NCBI GenBank assembly: GCA_023091665.1
Contig: JALJCQ010000027.1
Coordinates: 744,001 to 808,000, forward strand
DNA length: 64,000 bases
DNA from: Pythium myriotylum
Lineage: Eukaryota > Oomycota > Peronosporomycetes > Pythiales > Pythiaceae
Reading direction: 5' to 3'
Under the pieces are notes generated by a model. That model had not been told where the DNA came from. It made no database searches and worked only from the letters and a program-made list of their open reading frames with translations. Below, piece after piece: positions 21,455 through 32,376 of this stretch. The position numbers and the translations under genes were made by a program. The stretch's first letter is position 1; every line of letters begins with the position of its first letter.

Positions 21455-22554
21455 CTACTCGTTGACATCCGAGACCGACGCCGCGGCAGCCGAGGACGAG
21501 TCACTTTGCCAGATGCGGATGGTGCCGTCCTCTGAGCCCGTGGCAAAGCTCTCACCCGTGGGCGAGTAGCGCAAACAGCGAACAGGGCCGTGGTGTCCTT
21601 TGTGGGTCTCCAGGAGTTCACCTGTCGTGAAGTCGAAGACTCGCACCCACGTATCTGAGCCACCGGCGATGAACTTGTTCTCTGTGGGATGAAGCGACGC
21701 GCCGCCCTCCTCACCAAACGAGATCGGCATGTCGAAAGCGCGAATCAGTTTGAACCCATTCGACGCGTCAAAGAAAGACACCTGCATGAGAAAAGTACAC
21801 TCCGTCAACCAGATTCGCCGCATACATCGAGTCCTATTTGCACGAGACGCACCATTTTGCCTGCGGCGACCGTGACGATCGTGCCATTCCGCGAGGCCTC
21901 GACGTCCATGATGCCAGCGTTGACCTTGAAGTCGGTCACCTTGTCGTGCGAGTCGAGATTCCACACTGTCAGCGTACCGTCCACCTCGCCCGTGACTGCC
22001 AACTTGCTGTTGAGCACGACAACCTTGCGGATCTGATCTTTCGTGGCCATTTGCGCGATGGGCGGTGACGGCATGACGACAATGCCAGTGCGACCGTCCG
22101 CACGGTACATGTCGAGCTGTTCCTTGACGCTGAGCAGGTCATACACGCGTAGCAACTTCTCGTGACCAGCCGTCAATAACCGCGAACCATCCAACGTGAA
22201 ATCGACCGACTTGACGATATGCTTGTGCTCAAACGTGGTGACGACGTCGCCCGAGAGCGCGTCCCAGAGCTTGACCGAGAAGTCGGCCGAACCCGTGGCG
22301 GCAAACTGGGCCGACGCGTCCAGCTTGGCGGCCCAGACTGCGCCTTTGTGGCCTTCAAACGTGCCGATCCAGTCGCCCGTGTCGCCGCGACGCAGCATCG
22401 GCAGCTTGTCGTGGCAGGCCGAGATGAGGAAGAAGCCGTCGGGCGTGATGGCCGAGTACTGGACCTCGGCGAGCGGCCGCGAGTGGCCCGGACATACGAT
22501 GGGGATCTGGCGCAGCGCGGCGGCGCGCGAGGACGGGGACGGCGGGGACTCCAT
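21455..22554 (-). CDS. STRAP: STRAP-like WD40 protein
   Basis: This is an orthologue of serine-threonine kinase receptor-associated protein (UNRIP), a seven-bladed WD40 protein that works with the SMN complex in snRNP assembly and in mRNA regulation. Exon 1 is 22554-21853 and exon 2 is 21781-21455; the 71-bp intron has a GTGCGT donor and CATGCAG acceptor and is phase 0. The product is 342 residues. Diagnostic stretches are [43 protein letters not shown] and, after the splice, [11 protein letters not shown]. The start [18 protein letters not shown] was chosen because RQ-x-P is the conserved beginning; an upstream in-frame ATG lacks support. Confidence 0.92.
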
Positions 22555-22976
22555 GGGGAGCAGGCGAGAGAGGGGAGGAGACGAGAGAGCGAACGCTTGC
22601 CTGTCGCGCCTTTGCGATCCGTTGTGCCCACCCACAGTCAGCGAGAACACCGCCACGTGAAGTCACTATGGAGAGCTCCCCCGCGCCAGTGGCGCTTCAA
22701 GAACCTTCCATAAAGCATACATTCCCGTGAACACAGGGTATACAGTTCGCGCGAGGAAGATTTGATAATTTGATACGATATTAAAGTGTAGGAAATTGAG
22801 ATATGATGTCGTACGAAGGTAACCTAACTCGGTAATCTGATACAACATCGATTTTAGTAGAATAGCAAGAGATGTCGTACGAAGGTGCGACCCAACGACT
22901 CTTCGCGCAACCTCATGAGCTGGTGAAGAGCTCCAAGTTTCCTTTCCTGCCCACCGCACGTGTGGTGGCCGAGACC
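22555..22976. other. Divergent intergenic region, STRAP / MVD
   Basis: This carries both promoters. The 14-bp stretch ATGTCGTACGAAGG occurs twice (near 22806 and 22872), probably a small local duplication. The second copy includes an in-frame ATG that would extend MVD by 35 residues. No other feature was seen. Confidence 0.5.
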
Positions 22977-24287
22977 ATGGCGCCGCCCGTGCGCCTCGCG
23001 ACGTGCGCTGCGCCGACCAACATCGCGACCATCAAGTACTGGGGCAAGGACGACGCCAAGCTCAACACGCCGCTCAACTCGTCCGTCAGCATCACGCTGC
23101 ACCAGGATCAGCTGCGCACCAAGACCACCGCGGCGGCCTCGCCGGCCTTCTCGACTACGCAGCTCTGGCTCAATGGCAAGGAGCAGCCGCTTAACGGACG
23201 CGTCGCGACGGTGCTGCGCGAGATGAAAGCGCTCGCGCACAAGCAGCACGGCGACCACGGACCCCACGCGTGGCACCTCCGCATTGTGTCGGAGAACTCG
23301 TTCCCGACCGCCGCAGGTCTCGCATCTTCAGCTGCGGGCTACGCCTGCCTCGTCGCCACACTTGCAGAACTATACCAAGTGAAAGACGAATTTCCAGGGC
23401 ATTTGTCCACCATCGCACGTCAAGGATCGGGCAGCGCGTGCCGCAGCATGTTCGGCGGATTTGTGCGGTGGGAGAAAGGTGAGAAAAGCGACGGCTCCGA
23501 CAGCCGCGCGATCCAAGTGGCCGACGAGCACCACTGGCCATCGCTGTGCGCCATTATTTGCGTGGTCAATGACAAGGAGAAGGACACGAGCAGCACGGAT
23601 GGCATGGGCAATAGCAAGAACACGAGCGAGCTGCTGAAGTACCGTGCATCAACCGTCGTCAGCGAGCGGCTTAGCAAGATTGAAGCCGCCTACAAAACCC
23701 GCGATTTTGCGACGTTTGGGAAGCTGACCATGCAGGACAGCAACCAGTTCCACGCCGTCTGTCTCGACACGTATCCTCCGATCTTCTACATGAACAGCGT
23801 CTCGCGACGTATCATCCAGCTCGTCCACCGCTACAACGACTTCCACAAGGAAGTACGCGCTGCATACACGTTCGACGCCGGTCCGAACGCCGTTATCTTC
23901 GCGGAGCAGCAGCATGTTCCTGAGCTGGTGGCGCTGCTCGCGCGCTACTTCCCGTCTCATAGCGGCTCGCACACCCTCCCGGTGAAGAGTTGTTTTGCGG
24001 AGACTGCTGCACATGCAAGCAGGGCTGTGCCGCAGTCCTTCATCGATGCAGCGCGACTGAACTCGCTTCCTGACAGCATCAAAATGCTGTATGTGACGCG
24101 CGTGGGCGGAGGACCACGCGTGCTCCCCGACCACGAGGCTCTCGTCGATCCCGTCCACGGCACACCTCGTCTCCCGAACCCTACACGACACCAATCTCAA
24201 GACAACAAGGCTAGCCGAGCTCCATTGCTCTTGGCGGCTTCGCTTGCAGCGGCGACCGTGCTGCTCGGCATTGTTCAACGCCGATAG
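22977..24287 (+). CDS. MVD: Mevalonate diphosphate decarboxylase with C-terminal hydrophobic tail
   Basis: This GHMP-family enzyme converts mevalonate 5-diphosphate to isopentenyl diphosphate with ATP, the last step of the mevalonate pathway. The protein matches the family from APTNIATIKYWGK, through SSVSITLHQDQL and the phosphate loop FPTAAGLASSAAGYA, to FDAGPNAVIF, which holds the catalytic Asp. From ATG 22977 it is 436 residues; an ATG at 22872 would add 35 residues unlike the family. The C-terminus is extended compared with the roughly 400-residue animal and yeast enzymes and ends in a hydrophobic run (APLLLAASLAAATVLLGIV) followed by QRR. This resembles a tail anchor and could attach the enzyme to a membrane. 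No intron is seen. Confidence 0.93.
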   Translation: MAPPVRLATCAAPTNIATIKYWGKDDAKLNTPLNSSVSITLHQDQLRTKTTAAASPAFSTTQLWLNGKEQPLNGRVATVLREMKALAHKQHGDHGPHAWHLRIVSENSFPTAAGLASSAAGYACLVATLAELYQVKDEFPGHLSTIARQGSGSACRSMFGGFVRWEKGEKSDGSDSRAIQVADEHHWPSLCAIICVVNDKEKDTSSTDGMGNSKNTSELLKYRASTVVSERLSKIEAAYKTRDFATFGKLTMQDSNQFHAVCLDTYPPIFYMNSVSRRIIQLVHRYNDFHKEVRAAYTFDAGPNAVIFAEQQHVPELVALLARYFPSHSGSHTLPVKSCFAETAAHASRAVPQSFIDAARLNSLPDSIKMLYVTRVGGGPRVLPDHEALVDPVHGTPRLPNPTRHQSQDNKASRAPLLLAASLAAATVLLGIVQRR

Positions 24288-24329
24288 ATTAAAATACAAT
24301 CGAAACTACTCCAGTTTGCAGCTTTGCAT

Positions 24330-24809
24330 TTACTTGGTCGGCGTCTGAGAGGCAGCACCAACACGCAGCCGCCGCTGCACGATCTCCACCAGCTCGTCAT
24401 CGGCAATATCAGCGTCTTGAGCCCACGGCGGCGGCTGCAACTTGAGCGTTTGCATCGCCGCCATGATCGTGGACTTGGTCGACGCGTCCATGGGCGGAGG
24501 CGGCGCTGCACTAGACTCTGTCTCTGCGGGCTCAGATCTCACTGCGTGATTCGTTTCGTCTTCCTCTTCGTCTTCGTCTGCAAACTCCTCGTCGCTATCC
24601 GCTGGCAGCGGCGCGTACATCTCGCCGCCGTCGAACGGATCATCATCATCATCATCTTCACCGCTTTGCGCGGGCTCTGGCTCCTCTTTCTCGACCGGAT
24701 CCTCGTGCTCCGGCTGCTCCGTCTCTGGCGCACGCTCGCGAGCGACGACCGCCGCGTATTCGGCGTCCAGCGCCGCCAGCGGATCGAACTCGGCGACGAA
24801 CTTGTCCAT
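24330..24809 (-). CDS. Small acidic MEA1-like protein
   Basis: The 159-residue product is strongly acidic in the middle (runs of Asp and Glu near residues 45-85) and ends with a conserved-looking helix region, STIMAAMQTLKLQPPPWA, followed by DDELVEIVQRRL. That pattern recalls the C-terminal domain of male-enhanced antigen 1 (MEA1), whose function is poorly known. I recognise only the general pattern, so the family call is tentative. The start MDKFVAEFDPLAALDAEY was chosen because upstream residues in the open frame look like untranslated sequence. Its 3' end is 42 bp from the convergent MVD stop codon. Confidence 0.55.
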   Translation of the reverse strand: MDKFVAEFDPLAALDAEYAAVVARERAPETEQPEHEDPVEKEEPEPAQSGEDDDDDDPFDGGEMYAPLPADSDEEFADEDEEEDETNHAVRSEPAETESSAAPPPPMDASTKSTIMAAMQTLKLQPPPWAQDADIADDELVEIVQRRLRVGAASQTPTK

Positions 24810-25212
24810 CGTGCGGAAGAGGATGTTGGAACTCTGACGCCTCTTCCCGACCGATTCGAACACATATCCGTTAAGAACAGTTAAAGTGGTTTCATGAATT
24901 TTGAGAAAAGAAAATGCTAATATTTCGTGACGATTGTTGCACGACAACGCAGCTCCTGGATATCTCGGGCAAAGCCTTCGCGTCGTCTGTTGACGCGTGT
25001 TGGGGAGATGAGTTGGCTCCGGACGACTGGACCAATATATCCTGGCGGGCTCGTCCATGGGCAGCTGCTGGAGAGACAGCGAGGATTGTTCAACGCATCA
25101 GCTTAGGATGGCATCTCTCTTTCAACGTCATGGATCCATTTAAATCTACTACATCAATCTACTCTACTCTACGACATCCATGGATTGAGTCACATCTACG
25201 GAAGACTCGACA
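24810..25212. other. Intergenic region at the left edge of the kinase island
   Basis: This contains the promoter of the acidic MEA1-like gene and the 3' flank of the first island kinase. A TACTCTACTCTAC-like low-complexity patch lies near 25148-25176. No gene is seen. Confidence 0.45.
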
Positions 25213-26049
25213 CTACAGCTGGTGGAACGCAGCGTGCACGATCACGTCCTCGATCGGGAGCCGCTTCGCGGGACAAACCTGGAGGAGCCGCGTGAGCAGA
25301 TCCACGGCGGCTGGCGAGAAGCACGAGGCCATATCCCACACCTCCAAGATCTTCTGCACGCCAAACTTTTCGACAGCGAGAAAAGCCTTCTCTGACCGCG
25401 AGGCACTCGGCACGAGAGGCGAACCAGTGAGCAAGATGAAGAGCATGATCCCAAGAGACCACATGTCGGCCAACACAGGGTCGTACTCTTCTTCGACCAC
25501 GACCTCCGGTGCCATGTAGTAGGCCTTGCCCACTCGTTCCGTGCACGTTCGGTTGGACTCGGTGGCGAGTCCGAAGTCACAGATCTTGCAGACGTCGTTC
25601 TTGAGCAACACGTTTTCGAGCGAGAGATCTCGGTGTGCGATGCCGTTTTTGTGGAGGAAGTGGACGCCGTTGACAACTTGTAAAAAGTACTTGAGCGCGA
25701 TGTTCTCGGGAAGGCGACCTTCAGGCTCGTCCTGGAGGCGCGCCAAGAGATCGCCGCCGTCGCAGTATTCCGTGACCATGTACCACGAGCCGTTCTCTAG
25801 AAACTCCGTGTGGAACTGGAGGATGTTCTCGTGCGGCTCGGCCGCCTCCGCGAGGTAGCAGGCGATGCGGCGCTCGTCGAAAGGGTTGTCCATCTGCGGG
25901 TTGCGCGTCAGCGCGCGCTTGGCGAGTCGCAGCGAGACCTGCTTGACGGCGACGCGCTCGTGGGCGCGCGTGGCGTCCTCGCAGAGCCACACGTCGCCGT
26001 AGAGCGCGCGGCCGATGCGACGCTGGGCGAGGAAGCGCTCGTTGAGCAT
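25213..26049 (-). CDS. Small serine/threonine protein kinase, island copy A
   Basis: The 278-residue product is essentially a bare kinase domain. Visible motifs are IGRALYGDV (glycine loop), VAVKQ with Lys36, HRDLSLENVLL with Asp141, CDFGLA with Asp158, and YYMAPEV followed by ADMWSLGIMLF. All catalytic residues are present, so activity is expected. There is no signal peptide, membrane segment or extra domain. The start at MLNERF matches the other island copies (MLHDQF, MLNNRF). The segment 25371-25682 is nearly identical to the corresponding part of copy C although the flanks have diverged. Substrate and pathway are unknown. Confidence 0.85.
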   Translation of the reverse strand: MLNERFLAQRRIGRALYGDVWLCEDATRAHERVAVKQVSLRLAKRALTRNPQMDNPFDERRIACYLAEAAEPHENILQFHTEFLENGSWYMVTEYCDGGDLLARLQDEPEGRLPENIALKYFLQVVNGVHFLHKNGIAHRDLSLENVLLKNDVCKICDFGLATESNRTCTERVGKAYYMAPEVVVEEEYDPVLADMWSLGIMLFILLTGSPLVPSASRSEKAFLAVEKFGVQKILEVWDMASCFSPAAVDLLTRLLQVCPAKRLPIEDVIVHAAFHQL

Positions 26050-27743
26050 GGCGGGCGGGTGCGCGGGCGTGGAGAGGTTGCGGAGTGAGCTCTCCAGTTG
26101 GATGTGCAGGTGAGCTCCAGTTATTCGGGCTGGGTGTCCGAACATCCCATGTGGACCTGGGAGGTCAAGAAGGTTGATATGGAGCACTGATAGTATTATA
26201 CTGGAAATAACATAAAGTCAACATGAAGTTTGGACATCCATTTGAAGTCGGTCCGCATGGCCAGACCAGGCTTCAAAAATCCTGCTCATGGGCTCCACGG
26301 TAAAACAATTACGCTGGGATCTGCCAAAACCTTCCCACGTGACATACCCTAGCCCTAAACCATCCTGTAGGTACGAAAATCTAGTTCTATGTCAGCAAAT
26401 ATGTATTGCCAGACATTTATGACCGTTTCAGGAGAGCGGAAAAAAGGGCTAGGGCTCTCGTCCGAGAAAAAAGACCGTGTTGTTTGAAGCTCATTTGGCA
26501 GTTTCGTTGGGAACTCGCTCTCTTGGCAGTGTATTCTTTCCACGAGTCCCCGATGAGCTGACCAGCGCTCTCCTTCGTGCGTGGTGAGCCAGTCGATGGT
26601 CGCCAGTGGCGCTCAAGGGTCGTGCACGACAAGCACGAGCCGACAGTGCGACCGCAAACTGCGACACTGAGGCAACTGATGCCAACATGACCCAACAAAT
26701 GGTGCGCTGATGGCAACACTCGAGCATCAAATCAAGTTAGAGCCTCCGCACTATCCGAAGGACGGAATCAGCCATGCACGACCAACTCGCAAGACAACTT
26801 GCTTTGTCCTGTCGAGTGTCCAGCATCGACTGGGAGCGTTTCTCTGAGCAGCTCTGGCGACCTCGCACCCACCGCGCAAACAGTACGGTACAGTACCGCA
26901 CTGGCGATGGTTCCAGTCCACTGCGAGAGATTACTTTCGCGTGGACAAGCGCCACAGGTGGGCAAACACCGTTTCTCATGGAGAAACGCTCGCAGTGATC
27001 ATTGGAAGAGCGCGCGCAGCAATCCTCGGAAGGGTTGGAGATCATCCGCGTCGCAGTTGCGGGTCAGAAACAAAATCCCGACTCGTGTTTTTGGCTTCTC
27101 GATCTTGATTACCCCATTGGCCCGAAAAGTCATTAGTCGAGAGTCAATGCCGATATCATGACACAGGGGACAGCGGCGAAGATCATCAGCAGGTGGTTTT
27201 GTGAGAAACAATGGAAAGAACTTGCGCGGAGGCTTCGGCAGGTGCCACTCATCAGGCGCACGCACTCGTCAAAAGTGCCCCCTCCACACCACACGCATCA
27301 AGCGATGGCCAGAGAAGAAAGGGATTCCCAGGGCGACGGCGTGATTCTCGCAGGCGCACGCACGGGCACGCTGCCTCGCGATATCAGGCACCAAAGAATG
27401 CCGTGTTTGGTCCACTCCATGGACTGGCTCTGTGTAACATTCGAAAAATTTGTGTTCTATTTTGTCCTTTCTGTGGAGTTTCGAACGTGGAGTAGGGTTC
27501 GAAATATGAGATGGCTACGCTCCTGACCATTCAACGGCTCCAAGCTGGAACGAACGGTCATCGCAATACTATGTCGTAGAATGTGCCCGTTTCTTATCAT
27601 GCACGCGCCTTCGTCCGCGACTGGACCCATCGGCGCCCTCCGAGTCTCACAGAGGTCGTCGTTCTCGCTGCTCAGCATTACCTCAGCCCCTCGTATGTTT
27701 TGCGAAAACGATACACATCCATTTTCAGTCAACTAAACTTAAC
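26050..27743. other. Gene-free intergenic stretch within the kinase island
   Basis: About 1.7 kb with no supported coding region, repeat or RNA gene. Open frames here are short, overlap on both strands, and show no family match. Part of it is the promoter of kinase copy A. Confidence 0.5.
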
Positions 27744-28586
27744 TCATGGACGATGGAACGCCTCGTGCTCCAGCACGTCGACAGCTCGCAGGCGCTTAGC
27801 AGGGGCGACTTGCAGTAGGTCGGCCAGCATGCCCATCGTTTCAGGAGAGATGCTAGAGGCCATCCCCCAAACATCTAATATCTTCACCACCCCAAACTCT
27901 TCGACGGCCAAGAATGCCTTCTCTTCGCGTGATGCACTTGCGACCAGTGGGGACCCCGTCAACATCACGAAGAGTATGATGCCGAGTGACCACATATCCG
28001 CCAACGTCGGGTCGTACTCCTGGCCTGCGACGACCTCCGGGGCCATGTAGAACGCCTTGCCCACACGGTCTGAGCAGACGCGACTGGATGCGGTCGCGAG
28101 CCCAAAGTCGCAGATTTTGCAGGTGTCGTCTTGGAGCAGCACGTTTTCGAGCGACAGGTCACGGTGGGCGATGCCGTTCTCATGCAAAAAGTGGACGCCC
28201 TGTACGATTTGGCGAAAGTAGCGGAGCGCGAGCTCTTCGTCCAGACGGTTCATCGGCGCATCTTCCATGCGCCCCATCAAGTCGCCTCCATTGCAGTACT
28301 CCATCACCACAAACCTCGATCCATTCTCACGGAACTCTTCTAGGAAGTGGAGAACGTTGGCGTCGACTTGCATCTCAGACAATCGTCGAACAATCCGAAG
28401 TTCCTCCATCGGATCGTCGGCATTGGGATTGGCCGAACGCACACGTTCCGCGCATTGCAGCGATACTTCCTTAATTGCGACAAGCCGATGGTCGCTCTGG
28501 GTGTCTTCACATAGCCACACGCACCCATACAGGCTTCGACTGACGGGTTGAATCACACGGAAGCGATTGTTTAACATCTCATCCAT
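27744..28586 (-). CDS. Small serine/threonine protein kinase, island copy B
   Basis: This 280-residue paralogue carries VAIKEVSL (ATP-binding Lys), HRDLSLENVLL, CDFGLATAS, FYMAPEVV and ADMWSLGIILF. The glycine loop reads PVSRSLYGCVW, so its first glycine is replaced by Ser, which may weaken nucleotide binding without abolishing it. It lacks the near-identical tracts seen in the A/C and D/E pairs and is the most diverged of the five. The Met at 28577 (MLNNRF) aligns better with the paralogues than the first Met at 28586 and may be the true start. Its cellular role is unknown. Confidence 0.82.
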   Translation of the reverse strand: MDEMLNNRFRVIQPVSRSLYGCVWLCEDTQSDHRLVAIKEVSLQCAERVRSANPNADDPMEELRIVRRLSEMQVDANVLHFLEEFRENGSRFVVMEYCNGGDLMGRMEDAPMNRLDEELALRYFRQIVQGVHFLHENGIAHRDLSLENVLLQDDTCKICDFGLATASSRVCSDRVGKAFYMAPEVVAGQEYDPTLADMWSLGIILFVMLTGSPLVASASREEKAFLAVEEFGVVKILDVWGMASSISPETMGMLADLLQVAPAKRLRAVDVLEHEAFHRP

Positions 28587-29944
28587 TGTGTCACGGGAAA
28601 GGGAATGTAGTCGTCACCGCAAAAGATGAATTATGTGGGCGCGGGATGGCTAGACGCAGCCCTGTGCACAACCCTAGACTTCGGAGAGAATAGCTCAGAA
28701 ATGATGGAGGGAATATACGAGGAGAATTCGAGCGCTCACTCAAGAGCCACTTACGATTGGATATGACATGTGGAGGTCGACGATGGAAGATTTGGAGCGT
28801 CAGCAGCGAGAACCGAACTCAGCGACACTGGTTTCAGAGTGAGTGGCGTGAGAAATAGAGACGCACGTATCGGGGCCAGGAGGTGCGACTGCTGGAGGAA
28901 GCCAGAGATCACAAGAGAACTAGTGGCGCTTGACCGACAGCATGTCGGAAGATCTGCACTGTCCCTCAACCTGGGAACACGACCCGTATGACGACGTTCT
29001 TCAATTCGTCGCGCTGCAACCTGAGCGGTCGTGGGAGAGGATTCATCTTTTTTTTCTCTCTGAATGTACAAAACCTCGGCGGAGTAAACGAGGCGAGAAG
29101 AGTGGAATGAACATTTATCTGGGGTGCTTCAGACTGTTCATCGTATCGTGGGACTTCAAGGAACAAGGATACACGTGTAGCGGGCTCGCTGCCGCGACAA
29201 ACGGACGAGACGATTCTATTCCGCTCGAGTTGCGACGAGCAACAGAGCGCGCCGAGCCTCAAATCAGGTTCAACGTTCTCCACAGTGCGCTTGGCCTGCG
29301 AACAGTGAGCCAGTAGTGTGTAGCTCAAGCCACGATCCCGATTGAACCAGAAACCAGAGACATCACAGTTTCACAGCTCTGCAAGCGAGATTTCAGATCC
29401 CTGGGGATCTGCAACGAAACCGTATCGTCGTCCATCGGCAGCCACAACGAATGATGGCTCAGCGCCTGGGGCAACGGGAGAGAGCAGTCACGGCTGCCAC
29501 GACAAGCGCGCGACTCACGTGTCATAACACCACAACCTCCCTGCTTACCAGACCTCCCCGGTCAGACACCTTTGAGACCTTCATGATGTCTTTTTTATCA
29601 TCCATCCAACGGCTCTCCATGTGTGACATGATGGCTACCGGATCCCTTCGTCTGGATCGTCATCCGTTGTAGGTACTGGACCCATGTACTGTACCTAAGA
29701 ACGTGCCGAGGATCGCTGACTTTATGGAACTCGTTGTCCCCGACCCATTCGCTTCCCTCGTTGTCTTATGACCGCCGATAGCGCGCTAGTTTTGCTGTCT
29801 GTAGGCCGATCACCAAGTTTCGGCGCTGACTCAAAATGCACTACCGAGCTCCCGCAATTTACTTCATTTTATCTTTACTCCATTTTCAGCGGAGGTCACC
29901 ACTAGACTCTATGTTCACTACTAGCTCATACAAATACTTCGACG
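28587..29944. other. Gene-free intergenic stretch within the kinase island
   Basis: About 1.36 kb without a supported gene. A 128-codon plus-strand open frame near 28930-29316 has no recognisable features and overlaps another frame on the minus strand; it is not called. Confidence 0.45.
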
Positions 29945-30781
29945 TCACGGGCGCGCAAAAGCCGCGTGTTCAAGCACTTCGATCGTGCTCAGCCGCTTGG
30001 CTGGGGTAACCTGCAGAAGTCGATCAAGCAGATCAATCGTCGCAGGCGAAATAGATGATGTCATCTCCCAAATCTGGAGAATCTTCCTGACTCCGAACGC
30101 CTCGACGGCGAGAAAAGCCTTCTCTGACCGCGAGGCACTCGACACGAGAGGCGAGCCGGTGAGCATCATGAAGAGCATGATCCCAAGAGACCACATGTCG
30201 GCCAACACAGGGTCGTACTCTTCTTCGACCACGACCTCCGGTGCCATGTAGTAGGCCTTGCCCACTCGTTCCGTGCACGTTCGGTTGGACTCGGTGGCGA
30301 GTCCGAAGTCACAGATCTTGCAGACGTCGTTCTTGAGCAACACGTTTTCGAGCGAGAGATCTCGGTGTGCGATGCCGTTTTCGTGGAGAAAGTGGACGCC
30401 GTTGACAACTTGTAGGAAATAGTTCAGCACGACGCTCTCAGCCAAGCGGTTGTCCGACGCATCCTCGAGACGACGAAGCAGATCGCCGCCTTCACAGTAC
30501 TCTGTTACCAAATACCACGAGCCGTTCTCGAGGAACTCGGTGCGGAATTGAAGGATATTGTCGTGGTGCACAGGCAGCGCAGCGAGTGAGGACGCGAACC
30601 CACGCTCGACGAACGGGTTGTCGAGGTTGCGGTGGGTCGAGAGTACGCGCTTCGCTACACGCAGCGAAACCTGCTTGATGGCCACGAGCTCTTCGCCGCG
30701 CGTGATGTCCTGACAGAGCCACACATCGCCGTAGAGCGCTCGACCAATTGACCGACAGACGCGGAACTGGTCGTGAAGCAT
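29945..30781 (-). CDS. Small serine/threonine protein kinase, island copy C
   Basis: This 278-residue kinase domain has the glycine loop IGRALYGDV, VAIKQ, HRDLSLENVLL, CDFGLATES and YYMAPEVV, all intact. Its central segment (30103-30414) differs from copy A at only about eight positions in 312 bp, whereas the sequence on both sides, coding and non-coding, is clearly diverged. The N-lobe and extreme C-lobe therefore have a different history from the catalytic core. The start MLHDQFRVCRSIG was taken because it matches the paralogues and is the first ATG in frame. No targeting signal is seen. Confidence 0.85.
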   Translation of the reverse strand: MLHDQFRVCRSIGRALYGDVWLCQDITRGEELVAIKQVSLRVAKRVLSTHRNLDNPFVERGFASSLAALPVHHDNILQFRTEFLENGSWYLVTEYCEGGDLLRRLEDASDNRLAESVVLNYFLQVVNGVHFLHENGIAHRDLSLENVLLKNDVCKICDFGLATESNRTCTERVGKAYYMAPEVVVEEEYDPVLADMWSLGIMLFMMLTGSPLVSSASRSEKAFLAVEAFGVRKILQIWEMTSSISPATIDLLDRLLQVTPAKRLSTIEVLEHAAFARP

Positions 30782-32376
30782 GATTTTCGTGTTGTTGAGG
30801 GAGAGGAGAGCTAGAGGAGGACGAAGTCAAAGTGGTCGTCACCTGCTCCTGGCGAAGAGAGACTGGGAATGAAGGGCCAGCGGGAACGTGGCAGAACTTT
30901 GGAGAGAGGGCGACGAGGGGATGGTGAACGGAGGCCAGAGAGGCCACTAACAGTGCGGGAGGGTCTCAGGGAACGAACGAGCTCCGATGCTCCATCCCTG
31001 TAGGTATTGTGGGGTTTCGTGAAATAGAAACCGGACTCTCGTAAAATGCAGAAGGATTCGTATCTATAATACCCTCTATGTACCGATAATATTTTTATAT
31101 TATTTCTGGTGTTCCATAGGCTGGAAATATCCTATGGAAATTGATATGTGGACTATGAAAAGATCTCGAAAAATGCCCAGGCACACCAAGAGTTGAGTCG
31201 ACACACTGGACCCCGCTGCAACCTCACACCCGAAGGTCACCACGTGCAACAGTAGGACGAACTCAATTCTGTACACCGACGCCATCCGTGTGGGCGTAAA
31301 AAATCGGAACCTTGTGGTTCTGCGTTCGCAAGACGCACAGTCATCCAGTCCGTCGAGATAAAAGTTCGGCCTCAGCATCACGTTCAGCTCACCCAGATTC
31401 AATGGGATGGATTTCGCTCACCGTTGAAAGTGCCCATACATCTTGGAGACACTATGGAGCCCCATCCCACTACCAAATGCCCAATAATAATAGCATGCGC
31501 GTTCGGTCCACGGGCGGATCTTGAAAGGCCAGCGAAGGCTGCGACTCCTCAAGATCTCGTGGGTAATCTCGCCCATGGGCTGTGGGCCACGTGCGATGGC
31601 TGGGCGACCTAGCCCTCACTTCTCCACTGGCCTGTTTGACATCGAGCAGGCGCTGTCTATTCGCGGGCCGTGGTGCGAGCTCCTCGAAACAAACAGCCAG
31701 GCGACCGCGACGTTCTGTGAAAGTGTCGGACGCAACGGGTGCTCCAATTTCCAGAACGAGCAGAAGATCCGTTGATGGCGACCGTGGTTGCGTTTAGGTT
31801 TGCCTCCCATACTCCCACGAAGGCAGCCATGGGATGTGCCGAATGCAAGAAGAACTTGTCGGAGATGATAAGAGAGAAATAGATTCGAGTTCCTAGCGAT
31901 CAGCTTTGTTCGGCTGCGGGCCAGATTCAAGCGGGTCTCCTCAGAGAGTTCAGCCCGCCTGACCCATGCTGCTGAGGACTCGCGAAGGGCGACGAGTTGA
32001 ACGCAGTCGTGCTGGATAGTGGATCAAGTGCGTGGCTGATACCTCCAAGGGGCATCTTTGCCTCGCTGGTCGTGTCCCAAACATTCCGACCCACCATGCT
32101 GGAGGACTGCCCTCCCCGCGGTTCATCATGTCGCTCGGCACGTGATCACCAGACGACGGTGCAGTGAAACCGCGAGGGAAGACTTTCGCTGCCTGGACTC
32201 CTCACAGGTTTGTCAGATCCCTTATCCACCCTTCTGGACTCACGCTTTGCGTGGCTATGCCTCCATGTTCCTCACTCCACGCGAGATTCTCGTTGAAAGC
32301 GACATGGATGGGTTATGTGCAAGTGGACGCGATATTCTGATCAATCAAGAAACACCAAAAACTTCATTTCATCCAA
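30782..32376. other. Gene-free intergenic stretch within the kinase island
   Basis: About 1.6 kb with no supported gene or repeat. There is an AT-rich patch near 31066-31150. Scattered short frames on both strands lack family resemblance. Confidence 0.45.

Noticed and set aside
22872..22976. Upstream ATG extending MVD by 35 residues
   Set aside because: The added residues do not match MVD proteins, while the ATG at 22977 gives the conserved N-terminus.
24914..25519. 201-codon plus-strand frame overlapping kinase A
   Set aside because: Its second half is antisense to the kinase and its first half has no family features.
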